Of a stretch of DNA of 64,000 nt, positions 54,364 through 62,621 are shown in pieces. The stretch comes from Desulfuromonadaceae bacterium (GTDB taxonomy: Bacteria; Desulfobacterota; Desulfuromonadia; Geobacterales; Pseudopelobacteraceae): the NCBI GenBank assembly GCA_028688955.1, contig JAQTXD010000006.1, forward strand, positions 1 to 64,000, in the 5' to 3' direction. The notes under the pieces are model-generated. The model had not been told where the DNA came from. It worked only from the letters and a program-made list of their open reading frames with translations, and did not search any database. Each line of letters opens with the position of its first letter. Positions within the stretch are counted from its first letter, which is position 1. A program made the position numbers and the translations under genes.

Positions 54364-54786
54364 TCAGTTGATAGTACGATGGATACCGTGGTTTGTATCC
54401 AAATAGGCCATATTCTTCATGTCATCCTTGAGCACGTGGCCTAGCAGCCACTCACCGAGTACTATGATCAGTTCCTTGGTTACTTCCAGGTCGTTGTTAT
54501 GATAATGCTCTCGTAACGCATCTATTCTGCAGGTGAACTTTCTGTGTTTCTCGATATGAGGGTCAATATCGGCAACGTTCTTGTCACGCATGTACTGTTC
54601 TTCTGTTGAAAAATGAAAGCTTGTCCACTCCGATAACAGATCTATTTTCGGTAGGACACTATCAACTTCCAAAGAATTCATGGTGTTTTCGTAGAGTGAA
54701 TTCAGTATGGAGAACAGCTGCTGGTGCTGGCTGTCGAGGAGTGTCTGATTAACTGAATATTCCGGTTTCCAACTGAGTAATGACAT
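54364..54786 (-). CDS. Bacteriohemerythrin
   Basis: A 140-residue four-helix di-iron protein. Ligand motifs are DSQHQQLF, FHFSTEEQYM, HIEKHRKF and HVLKDDMKN, giving the expected five His and two carboxylates (one His lies earlier in helix A variants). It binds oxygen reversibly for storage, sensing or delivery. ATG at 54786 is preceded by GGGAG; the longer frame to 54867 has no support. The region 54108-54363 downstream holds only an 8-bp stem at 54300-54322, and 54787-55060 upstream holds no gene. Confidence 0.9.
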   Translation of the reverse strand: MSLLSWKPEYSVNQTLLDSQHQQLFSILNSLYENTMNSLEVDSVLPKIDLLSEWTSFHFSTEEQYMRDKNVADIDPHIEKHRKFTCRIDALREHYHNNDLEVTKELIIVLGEWLLGHVLKDDMKNMAYLDTNHGIHRTIN

Positions 54787-55060
54787 GTGAAAATACTCCC
54801 TGCATATGCATAATAATCGTTTGTTATATCCGCATAAACTGTGTAACAACATGACCGGTATCGTCAAAAGGCTTATTTCTACGAATATCCTGCCAACACG
54901 TAGTGCTTTTCGATACAGAAATAGCAGCTATTCATCACGTGTTTACCATGATATACGCTTGATTCAGCCCGATCTGCACAAACTACCTTGCAAAATAGCT
55001 GCCTGATATATGTAAAAAACTGCATACGTTACATTTTATTGCCGACGGAGAAGCTGAACT

Positions 55061-55477
55061 ATGCCAAATAAACCAGATTTTCCACTCCGGGTGTTTTATG
55101 ACGGTTCATGTATAGTCTGTGCTGCGGAGATAGAGCATTATCTGAAGCTGGATCATGGTGGCAGACTTCAGGCTATTGATATCAGCGTTCCGGAGTTTGA
55201 TCCCGAACTCTTTCATATCCCCTTGTCTGCATTTATGTTCGAGCTGCACGCTATTGATGGGAACAATCGGATATATCGGGGTGTTGAAGCATTTATCGCG
55301 ATCTGGCAGGCGTTTCCGGTTTCAATGAAATATTCTGTTTTATCCACCATCGTGACCATGCCCCTGATAAATCATTTCGCCCGTCTTCTCTACCGGGGCT
55401 TTGCCCGTATGCGTGCATACTTGCCGAAGAAGCATGATTGCACTAACGGTGCCTGCAGGATAAACAAAACACGGTAG
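55061..55477 (+). CDS. DCC-family (DUF393) thiol-disulfide oxidoreductase-like protein
   Basis: A 138-residue protein with the DCC motif as FYDGSCIVCAAEIEHYLKLD near residue 12, giving a CxxC pair in a thioredoxin-like fold. The middle IYRGVEAFIAIWQAFP is typical for the family. The C-terminus has another Cys pair (HDCTNGACR). Predicted role is disulfide exchange, but no substrate is known. GGAGAAG lies 8 bases before the ATG. It is divergent from the hemerythrin gene. Confidence 0.87.
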   Translation: MPNKPDFPLRVFYDGSCIVCAAEIEHYLKLDHGGRLQAIDISVPEFDPELFHIPLSAFMFELHAIDGNNRIYRGVEAFIAIWQAFPVSMKYSVLSTIVTMPLINHFARLLYRGFARMRAYLPKKHDCTNGACRINKTR

Positions 55478-55480
55478 AAA

Positions 55481-55515
55481 ACAAAACGCCGCAGACAGTG
55501 GCTGTGGCGCTTTGT
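55481..55515. terminator. Probable bidirectional terminator
   Basis: An 8-bp stem (55487-55494 with 55502-55509) is extended by AAA/TTT-type pairing to both sides and followed by TTTGTT. It lies between convergent genes, the DCC protein and the rhodanese-YceI fusion. Confidence 0.6.
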
Positions 55516-55541
55516 TCTCTATCCGTAAAATTGACATCGTT

Positions 55542-56441
55542 CTATCGAGCCTGAATAAACAGCTCCAGACTGATAGTGTCATGCACCAGATGCATGCCGA
55601 GTCGTTCGAACAGTTTTCCTGAACCATAACAGACATTCCAGAGCGTTCGATCGATATCAAATGCAGCATGAGCCTTGATACCGCCATCGGTTTGTGGAGC
55701 AACTATTGCGGGAAAACTAACCTGACGGGTAACATCCTTAATGGTCAGTTCTCCAGTGGCAATACCAGTGAGAGATTGCGGAAAGGACCCTTCCTGTGTC
55801 TCCCACCCGCCAAGGCGGAAAGACGCGGTTTCAAAATGGTGTATATCGAAGAAATCATCCGACAGTAAATGGCGAATCAGCAGGTCCCTCCACGTGGTAT
55901 CCTGCAGATCCATATTTGAAATACTCTTCATATCCATAATAACGGTGCCACTGGCCGGTATGCTGTTTTTTATAACCAGCTCACCGCTCTGGATAGCAAC
56001 ACGTCCGAAATGGCGGTTGTTGATGTTGCGACCGATCCATTCCATCACGCTTTTTTCTGTATCGATCCGGTACGTAGCGTCTTTCAGCAGCATATCCACC
56101 TCAACAGCCTGATCACCCGGTTCTAGCGGAAGTCCTGCTGCACGCCAGGCTGAAAGCCCACCTCCAAGTGTGGCAACATTGCCATATCCGGCCTGATTGA
56201 GCCGTTCCCGAGCCATTTCTGCCGCACGGGTGGTGCCGCTGAAGTCATATACGACAACCTGGGTAGTTCGATCGGGAATGTATTCCGAAATGCGCTCCAG
56301 AAAAGCCATCTCATATATGCAGGCGTTGTGGGCGCCGGGTATGTGCCCGGCGGCGTAGTCCTCCGGAGTTAATATGTCGACCACCACCACACCTGGCGCA
56401 CTACATTCATTAAGTTCGTTGCACGTCATAGTGACTTTCAT
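55542..56441 (-). CDS. Rhodanese-like (no active Cys) fused to YceI domain
   Basis: A 299-residue two-domain protein. Residues ~1-105 form a rhodanese fold (DILTPEDYAAGHIPGAHNA, then LGGGLSAWRAAGLPLE), but the catalytic Cys is replaced by Asp in VVVYDFSGTTRAAEMA, so sulfur transfer is unlikely. Residues ~120-299 form a YceI lipocalin-like domain (YRIDTEKSVMEWIGRN, SGELVIKN, LTGIATGELTIKDV), usually binding polyisoprenoids. YceI proteins are normally periplasmic, yet no signal peptide is visible. ATG at 56441 follows AAGGAG by 9 bases. Role unknown. Confidence 0.87.
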   Translation of the reverse strand: MKVTMTCNELNECSAPGVVVVDILTPEDYAAGHIPGAHNACIYEMAFLERISEYIPDRTTQVVVYDFSGTTRAAEMARERLNQAGYGNVATLGGGLSAWRAAGLPLEPGDQAVEVDMLLKDATYRIDTEKSVMEWIGRNINNRHFGRVAIQSGELVIKNSIPASGTVIMDMKSISNMDLQDTTWRDLLIRHLLSDDFFDIHHFETASFRLGGWETQEGSFPQSLTGIATGELTIKDVTRQVSFPAIVAPQTDGGIKAHAAFDIDRTLWNVCYGSGKLFERLGMHLVHDTISLELFIQAR

Positions 56442-56676
56442 CGTTCGCAACTCCTTCCGTAATGTAAGGAAAAATGCTTTCTAGAAGTTGAATAGGATGC
56501 TTTGTGTCCTGTTTATTTTGACACTACGCCACATTACGGAAAAAATCTGCAACTTTTATTCATAACTACCTGTAATGCCCGATTAAATGCTGCTGTATCG
56601 GGAATGAACGAGCCAGAAAAAAAACGAAAAGATCACTCCGAAATGTTCACCCCTATCTGGCTTATACCATGTGTAT

Positions 56677-57216
56677 TCATTCCTTTAATCGTTCATTTCC
56701 CCTGATCGTTTCCAGCTCCCGTCTTGTTGATAGCAGTTCCGCAAGGAGGCGTTCCTCGTTGAGTACCATGGTTCGAATGCGCGATATTGTCATGGTCGTC
56801 GTGAGGAAAGAGAGCAGTCGCATGAACATTTCCCAGTAGATAAAATATGATTGTGAGTAGGGGTGGTACGTGTATTTATCGGACAGGTACCAGACTGCTG
56901 CTGATCCAAATGCGATCTGCAGTCCGAGCCTTCGTCCGCAATACCATGAAGAAATTGCTACCGGAATGAAATAGAAAATGAAGAATCCAAACTCATACCC
57001 GGTTACATAGTCAAGTCCGCCAATGAGGACGAGAACTGCAACACTCACCAGCATGATTACTGTGCAGTTGCCGGCATATCTGTCTGGACGCGAGAACTGC
57101 CAGCGGTTGCTCCGGTAAACTGACTCAGCCGTCTCATTGGGCGTACCCATAGTGGAAGTGGACTTCGTAATGCGGTTCTTCTCACCACCCGTGCATGACG
57201 TGCACTGTTCTTTCAC
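56677..57216 (-). CDS. Membrane protein with a sensor-type helical domain
   Basis: A 179-residue protein. After ~60 hydrophilic residues with a CTSC pair, it has about four membrane helices (TVIMLVSVAVLVLIGG, then FGFFIFYFIPVAISSWYCG, then weaker ones), ending in a short coiled-coil-like tail (NEERLLAELLSTRRELETIR). The membrane part resembles the input module found in front of histidine kinases or cyclases, but no output domain follows. GTG at 57216 is 5 bases after GGGGG; other starts further upstream overlap the nitroreductase gene. Function unknown. Confidence 0.65.
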   Translation of the reverse strand: MKEQCTSCTGGEKNRITKSTSTMGTPNETAESVYRSNRWQFSRPDRYAGNCTVIMLVSVAVLVLIGGLDYVTGYEFGFFIFYFIPVAISSWYCGRRLGLQIAFGSAAVWYLSDKYTYHPYSQSYFIYWEMFMRLLSFLTTTMTISRIRTMVLNEERLLAELLSTRRELETIRGNERLKE

Positions 57217-57257
57217 GTTATCCCCCGTTTGCACAAACGTAGGTAAAAACCCGGTGT

Positions 57258-58082
57258 TCACGGCGCCCGATGAATAATTGCCGGGCCGTGCTGCGCAGTA
57301 CGGGCAAAGCAAACCGCTGGTTTGCCAAAAGACATAACATAGCCGATGATGTGATCAGCCGGGATGCCAAGACGAGCACGGGTTTCTGGCAACAGATCGT
57401 TAATAGCCACTTTGGCGAGGCCGTTCCATACGGTGCCGACGCCGTTAGCCTGGGCAAAAAGCTCAAAGTAGGAGAGGGCAATCAGACAGTCTGGAAGCGG
57501 TGATGCCACGCTCTTCGGAGCCGAGGCAATCAGCAGGTGCGGAGCACCACGAAAAATGACGTCAAAGCGGTTGTTATCCCACATCTTGATGAAGTCAGCG
57601 TAGAACTGCATGCTTCCTGTCAGACCATTATCCCGTACCAGTCCGGTCAGACCGGACATCACTTCTTCGCGAAGTGATGCCATCTTTTCCTTGTCATCTA
57701 CGACGGTAAAACGGACCTGTCGCGTGTTCATGCCGGTCGGAGCGTGCCAAGCGACCTCCAGCAGGCGTTGCAGTAATGCAGGCTCCAGATTTTCATCCCT
57801 GTAGCGTCGAATCGAACGTCGACCTTTGAGTAATGTTTCCAACGCGTCTGGTTTTGGGAATCCTCCGGCAAGAGGTCGGCTCCCGGTCGGCTTAAGCCCT
57901 AAAATAGAGACCGCACCGACCGGGCAGATTGCAAGACAATGCTGACATTTGTAGCAGGTTGTTTCTTTGTCCGGGGCTATGTCAGGATAGCCGTTTTTCA
58001 TGGCAATAATCATTGCCGGACAGTCGGCGACGCACTGGCCACAGGCCGTGCAGAGTTGCTGATTAACGACAAAATTGAGCAT
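57258..58082 (-). CDS. Ferredoxin-nitroreductase fusion
   Basis: A 274-residue protein. Residues ~1-60 form a 2[4Fe-4S] ferredoxin with CTACGQCVADCP and CYKCQHCLAICP. Residues ~75-270 form an FMN nitroreductase domain (RRSIRRYRDENLEP, WHAPTGMNTRQVRF, GVGTVWNGLAKVA). The fusion suggests electrons pass from the clusters to FMN; in studied proteins of this kind the substrate varies. AGGAGGAG lies close before the ATG. It is divergent from the receiver-CheC-GGDEF-CheA operon. Confidence 0.9.
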   Translation of the reverse strand: MLNFVVNQQLCTACGQCVADCPAMIIAMKNGYPDIAPDKETTCYKCQHCLAICPVGAVSILGLKPTGSRPLAGGFPKPDALETLLKGRRSIRRYRDENLEPALLQRLLEVAWHAPTGMNTRQVRFTVVDDKEKMASLREEVMSGLTGLVRDNGLTGSMQFYADFIKMWDNNRFDVIFRGAPHLLIASAPKSVASPLPDCLIALSYFELFAQANGVGTVWNGLAKVAINDLLPETRARLGIPADHIIGYVMSFGKPAVCFARTAQHGPAIIHRAP

Positions 58083-58260
58083 GTGATTCTCCTCCTGAAT
58101 TTTGAATAACGGAACAAATGAATTGACTGATGGTCTCATAGCATCATTTTACGCATAAAAACAGCACCGACAATTGCCATTATAATTAAATCTGTTAGTA
58201 TGCGGCACATACGCAGAGGTTCGGCGGCGATGATAGTACAAAAAAAGTGGGGGCATATAA

Positions 58261-58641
58261 ATGGCGAAAATTCTGATTGTTGATGATTCGATTGTGGCCA
58301 GAATGAGTGTTAAAGGCTGCATTCCAAAGGATCAGGATCACGTATTGGCTGAAGCCAGTGACGGTGCGACAGGGGTTGCACTGTTTCGGACGATGCAGCC
58401 GGATGTAACGTTTTTGGATATTACAATGCCGGACAAAAGCGGGCTTGAAGTGCTGGAAGAGCTTCGAAAAGATTTTCCGTCCGCGGTTATTATTATCCTG
58501 TCGGCTGATATTCAAAAGCAGACACAGGAAAGGGCACAACAGCTTGGGGCCTTTTCAATAGTCAAAAAACCTCCGGTAAAAGAAGTCGTGCAGGCTGAAC
58601 TTGCCAAGGCTCTGGCTGTCGCGGGGGTTAATCATGGATGA
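58261..58641 (+). CDS. CheY-like single-domain receiver
   Basis: A 126-residue receiver. Acidic pocket DD at residues 8-9, phosphoacceptor Asp53 in FLDITMPDKS, Ser81 in ILSAD and Lys103 in VKKPP are all present, so phosphorylation should work. It is the first gene of a run of four overlapping genes (receiver, CheC, PAS-GGDEF, CheA) and overlaps cheC by 8 bases. CheA is the likely phosphodonor and CheC the phosphatase. GGGGG lies about 8 bases before the ATG. Confidence 0.93.
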   Translation: MAKILIVDDSIVARMSVKGCIPKDQDHVLAEASDGATGVALFRTMQPDVTFLDITMPDKSGLEVLEELRKDFPSAVIIILSADIQKQTQERAQQLGAFSIVKKPPVKEVVQAELAKALAVAGVNHG

Positions 58642-59272
58642 AAGACCGCTTCTGAGCCCGCTCGAGAAGGATGCCTTACAGGAGATCATGAATATTGCCT
58701 TCGGACAGGCGGCGGCCGATCTTTCAGATGTCATTAATTTATACGTCACCCTGACAGTGCCGTATATCGATCTGCTCAAGTTTGACGGCATTATGCCGCT
58801 TATCAGCAAAGATATTGAAAACAGTAATGACATGAGCATGGTCAAGCAGTTTTTCAGCGGTAAATTCAACGGGGCGAGCGTACTTATATTCCCCCATGGA
58901 GAGGGTAAAAAACTGTTGCGGTTGTTCGATGGCACTACGGATTTTTCCTCGTCAGGATATGACGTCGACATTCTTGAGAAAGAGACGCTTATCGAGATCA
59001 GTAATATTATTATGGGTGCCTGCATCAGTAAAATTGCCGGTCTCCTTAAGGATGTCGTCAGCTATAGCCCTCCTCGCTACTACTCTCAGGACCAGATTCA
59101 CAGCACTCTTCAGAGTGCGTTTGCCGATAAAGAGTCGTTTGCCATTTTCTTTAAGACCATGTTTCATTTCAAGGAGTTTGATGCGAGCGGGTTTCTGTTT
59201 CTGATAAGTGATCAGACGACATTGGCGTGGTTAAAAGTGGCCATTGAGGACTATTTAAGCCAGTATGCTTGA
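58634..59272 (+). CDS. cheC: CheC-family CheY-P phosphatase
   Basis: A 212-residue protein with two copies of the CheC/X active-site pattern E-x(2-3)-N: LQEIMNIAFGQAAADLS near residue 17 and LIEISNIIMGACISKIA near residue 120. This two-site layout is typical of CheC rather than CheX or FliY. It should remove phosphate from the partner receiver. ATG at 58634 overlaps the receiver gene by 8 bases. It overlaps the GGDEF gene by 8 bases as well, so the operon is tightly coupled. Confidence 0.9.
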   Translation: MDERPLLSPLEKDALQEIMNIAFGQAAADLSDVINLYVTLTVPYIDLLKFDGIMPLISKDIENSNDMSMVKQFFSGKFNGASVLIFPHGEGKKLLRLFDGTTDFSSSGYDVDILEKETLIEISNIIMGACISKIAGLLKDVVSYSPPRYYSQDQIHSTLQSAFADKESFAIFFKTMFHFKEFDASGFLFLISDQTTLAWLKVAIEDYLSQYA

Positions 59273-60218
59273 TAATGCACAAATCATAGAAACAATTGAT
59301 CTCGGTTTGATTGTGCTTGATCGGGGGATGGTTGTTCGTGGATGGAATCGCTGGATGGAGATTCATAGCGGCGTTTCGGCGCAGGAAATCATCGGCACCG
59401 TTATCACTGATCGCTATCCGAATCTTGGCGAGCCAAAATACCGGAGGATGCTTAAAAGCGTCCTGACCTTTGGCAGTTACGCCTATTTTTCCCAAAAGCT
59501 GCACCAATACCTGATCCCCCTTGAAAATCCACATTCAACCGTTGAGCAGATGCCGTATATGCAGCAGAGTTGTTCCGCTGCTCCACTCAGAGATCAGCAG
59601 GGGATGATAACCGGTCTTTTTATTTCGGTGCACGATGTTACAGAATATACAATCTACGAGAACAAACTGCTGGAAATGACCAAGATCGACTCGTTGACAC
59701 GGCTGTACAACCGCAGTTATCTGGACAAGCGTCTTACTGAAGAGCTTGAGCGAACGCACCGTTTCGGTAATGTTTTCAGTGTAATAATGATTGATGTCGA
59801 CTATTTCAAAAGGATCAACGACACACGCGGCCATCTCTGTGGTGATTATACGTTACGTCAGTTAGCGTTGATTTTGCTGCAGGTTGTCCGCAGTGTTGAC
59901 TTCGTCGGACGGTATGGCGGAGAGGAATTCTGTTGCGTTCTTCCGGAAACCAGCGCAGCCAATGCCTGTATTCTTGCGGAATGCCTCCGCAAAAAAATTG
60001 CTGACGAACAGTTCGTCTACGGCCAAGAGAGGTTTAGCATTACCATCAGCCTGGGAGTTGCCGAGTACGGTGACGGTGCTGATACATTGGAAAGGCTGGT
60101 AGGGTTGGCCGATGCAGCACTGTATCAGGCCAAACGTGAAGGGCGCAATCGTGTTGTGTGTGCGGAGTCGTCCGCTCTGCCGTTGTTTGCAGATGATCAG
60201 GAGTCGAGCGTATGGTAG
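59265..60218 (+). CDS. PAS-GGDEF diguanylate cyclase
   Basis: A 317-residue cytosolic protein. A PAS-like domain (~5-130: LGLIVLDRGMVVRGWNRWME, SVHDVTEYTI) is joined to a GGDEF domain. The active site GGEEF is at 218-222 and the I-site RSVD at 209-212, so it should make c-di-GMP with product inhibition. It overlaps CheC by 8 bases and CheA by 7 bases. A cyclase inside a CheA operon suggests a link between the two signalling systems. Confidence 0.93.
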   Translation: MLDNAQIIETIDLGLIVLDRGMVVRGWNRWMEIHSGVSAQEIIGTVITDRYPNLGEPKYRRMLKSVLTFGSYAYFSQKLHQYLIPLENPHSTVEQMPYMQQSCSAAPLRDQQGMITGLFISVHDVTEYTIYENKLLEMTKIDSLTRLYNRSYLDKRLTEELERTHRFGNVFSVIMIDVDYFKRINDTRGHLCGDYTLRQLALILLQVVRSVDFVGRYGGEEFCCVLPETSAANACILAECLRKKIADEQFVYGQERFSITISLGVAEYGDGADTLERLVGLADAALYQAKREGRNRVVCAESSALPLFADDQESSVW

Positions 60219-61948
60219 ATCCGGACCTGCTTGAAATACGCCAGGCGTTTGCAATTGAGGGTGCTGAACTGCTGGCCGATATGGAGTCAGCGCTCCTGGC
60301 GCTGGGAGGCAATCCGAGTGCGGAAGATGAGTTTGCCCGGTTGTTCCGGACGGTTCATACGATCAAGGGTTCAGCCAGTATTGTCAGATTCGAGGAGATA
60401 GAGTCCTTTTGCCACGCTATCGAACATATTCTTGTCAGCATCCGGGAGCATACGTTAACACTGAGCCTGCAGCTTGTGGCACTGCTGCTGAAATGCCATG
60501 ACCATATAAGTGCCATGATGGAACAATACAGTGCCGGCGTGGATGAGAATATAGAAATTGTCCTTCCACCGCTGCATGCTGCATTGTGTGATGAGTTACA
60601 GGAATGGTCGGGAATTGTCCCGGAGGAACTGCTCACATACGGTATGCTTGACGATAGTTATCTGGACACACCTTCAGAATCAGACCACTCCGGTTTCAAT
60701 CTGTTTGAGAACGCGGACGAGATTCAGCCTCAACTGAATCAACAGGCAGCCAGTGTAGATGACACTGCCGGGGCGGTACATGAAAAGAACAGCAGAAATC
60801 TGCGCAGTCTGCGGGTTGACGCTGCCAGAATTGACGAGCTGTCAGATCTGGTTGTCGAACTGGTAACCGCATCTTCTGTTATGGAGGCGCACGTTCGTCG
60901 ACTTGGCGATCTTTCATCAACAGAATCGGCGCTGCATGTTGCCGACCTGATCAAACAGATTCAGGAAAAAACCATGTCGTTCCGAATGATTCCGGTACAG
61001 ACGCTGTTTCAGCGTTTTCATCGGATCATCCACGACACCGGCAATTCCCGCGGCAAACAGATTCAGTTGGAGATCAATGGAGGCGAAACGGAACTTGATA
61101 AAGCGGTTGCCGAGAAACTCCATGAACCGCTGCTGCATCTGGTGCGCAATGCCATTGACCATGGGATAGAGACGGCTGAACAGCGGACGGCCTGCGGCAA
61201 ACCACCTGTTGGAACAGTCCGCCTCAATGCCTTTCATGATTCAGGAGCAATTATCATCCGGGTCGGTGATGACGGCCAGGGCATCAATATCGATAACGTT
61301 GTCCGCAAGGCTATTGAGCAAGGTTTAGTGAAAGTGGATGCGCTTCCTGTTGGTACGGAAGTACTTCGATATATTTTTGAACCGGGATTTTCAACTCTTG
61401 AAGAGGTCACCATGCTTTCGGGGCGTGGTGTCGGTATGGATGTTGTTCGAAAAACTGTCGAGTCTCTCCGCGGCAGGATAGACGTAGAGACCCATGAAGG
61501 GGTCGGGACAACCTTTCAGATCAGTATCCCGCTCTCGTTGTCGCTGGTAGAAGGGTTCATGGTGTCGCTCGGGACGAGTTTCTACATCCTGCCGATGAAT
61601 CTGGTGCAGGAAACCCTGGAACTGCCGGATGCCGGACGTCGTGCCGCGATGCCGAACGGCAGCCTGCAGGTCAGAGATAAGCTGCTGCCATGCCTTGATC
61701 TGCGAAAGGTCCTTGGTATTCGCGAAACATCGCCGCAGGTACAGCATGTTGTTGTATTCAAACATGGTGATGCTGGGGTGGGATTAATTGTTGATCAACT
61801 CCATGGTGAGATAAAAACGGTTATCAAGCCGCTTGGTCGTCTGTACCGTAACGTAACGTGCATCTCCGGGGCAGGTATTCTTGGTGATGGCTCCATAGCC
61901 CTGTTTCTTGAAACCGGCAAGCTGGTTGATGTCTCTCTTGCCCGATAG
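60212..61948 (+). CDS. cheA: CheA-type histidine kinase without P2 domain
   Basis: A 578-residue kinase. HPt domain (~1-105) with His49 in RTVHTIKGSAS, a linker of about 90 acidic residues, the dimerisation helices (~195-255: RVDAARIDELSDLVVELV), HATPase (~260-430: LHLVRNAIDHGIE, VGDDGQGIN, GRGVGMDVV) and a CheW-like domain (~440-578). The P2 receiver-docking domain is missing. AGGAG lies 8 bases before the ATG. No chemoreceptor, CheW, CheR or CheB gene lies in the window, so the inputs must be elsewhere. Its stop is 19 bases from the convergent CheY gene. Confidence 0.94.
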   Translation: MVDPDLLEIRQAFAIEGAELLADMESALLALGGNPSAEDEFARLFRTVHTIKGSASIVRFEEIESFCHAIEHILVSIREHTLTLSLQLVALLLKCHDHISAMMEQYSAGVDENIEIVLPPLHAALCDELQEWSGIVPEELLTYGMLDDSYLDTPSESDHSGFNLFENADEIQPQLNQQAASVDDTAGAVHEKNSRNLRSLRVDAARIDELSDLVVELVTASSVMEAHVRRLGDLSSTESALHVADLIKQIQEKTMSFRMIPVQTLFQRFHRIIHDTGNSRGKQIQLEINGGETELDKAVAEKLHEPLLHLVRNAIDHGIETAEQRTACGKPPVGTVRLNAFHDSGAIIIRVGDDGQGINIDNVVRKAIEQGLVKVDALPVGTEVLRYIFEPGFSTLEEVTMLSGRGVGMDVVRKTVESLRGRIDVETHEGVGTTFQISIPLSLSLVEGFMVSLGTSFYILPMNLVQETLELPDAGRRAAMPNGSLQVRDKLLPCLDLRKVLGIRETSPQVQHVVVFKHGDAGVGLIVDQLHGEIKTVIKPLGRLYRNVTCISGAGILGDGSIALFLETGKLVDVSLAR

Positions 61949-61967
61949 TGACCCGGTTTCACTGATT

Positions 61968-62342
61968 TTAGGAAATACATAATTTATCAGCAACCGTTTT
62001 CACCGCTGCAATCAGCTGTTCTGCTTTAAACGGTTTGTTCATCCAGCCGAATGCCCCCGCTTTCTTTGCTTCAGCAAGTTTCCCCTGTGCATTTTCAGTC
62101 GTCAGCATGATGATCGGAATCGAGCTATACTCCTGTATGCCTTTTACCCTTTGAACCAGCTGGTTGCCGTCCATCCCCGGCATGTTGATGTCACAGACGA
62201 TGAGATCAATTTTCTCTGCTTTTAATCGTTCCAGCGCCTCTTCACCGCTGGCTGCTTCAACCACCTGATGACCGGCCTGTTTCAAGGTAAGTGCAACCAT
62301 CAAACGTACCGAACGGGAATCATCCACCGTCATTATAATCAT
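61968..62342 (-). CDS. CheY-like response regulator
   Basis: A 124-residue single receiver. DD at 7-8, phosphoacceptor Asp51 in VCDINMPGMDG, Thr82 in MLTTE and Lys103 in MNKPF are all present. It resembles classical CheY more than the receiver at 58261. GAGAGG lies about 7 bases before the first ATG. It converges with cheA and is probably a second output or phosphate sink for the same kinase, but that is inference. The 279 bases upstream hold no gene; I see only weak promoter-like elements there. Confidence 0.93.
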   Translation of the reverse strand: MIIMTVDDSRSVRLMVALTLKQAGHQVVEAASGEEALERLKAEKIDLIVCDINMPGMDGNQLVQRVKGIQEYSSIPIIMLTTENAQGKLAEAKKAGAFGWMNKPFKAEQLIAAVKTVADKLCIS

Positions 62343-62621
62343 AGACCTTCCTCTCCAGCTTTTATTTGAAATTGCAGTGCTGCTTTACTGACGTCCCCTG
62401 TAGGTGTTCATTTAAACGCAACGTACAATTCCTCCTGACAGTTCATGACAATCGTTCCATCAAGGTAAAGATGACATTGACTCCTCGAACAGTTGTCATA
62501 ATGCCCTCCATGCTGTAAAGTGACGGCTTCGAAAACTATGCATCAGAGTCGCTTTCAAGTGCAATACTCTATATGCGCGCTCATAATATTTTCTGTCGGC
62601 ATTTTATACGAGGTATGCAGC

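Noticed and set aside
56502-56705. Plus-strand 67-codon frame
   Set aside because: No ribosome site or motif, and it overlaps the end of the opposite-strand membrane protein gene.
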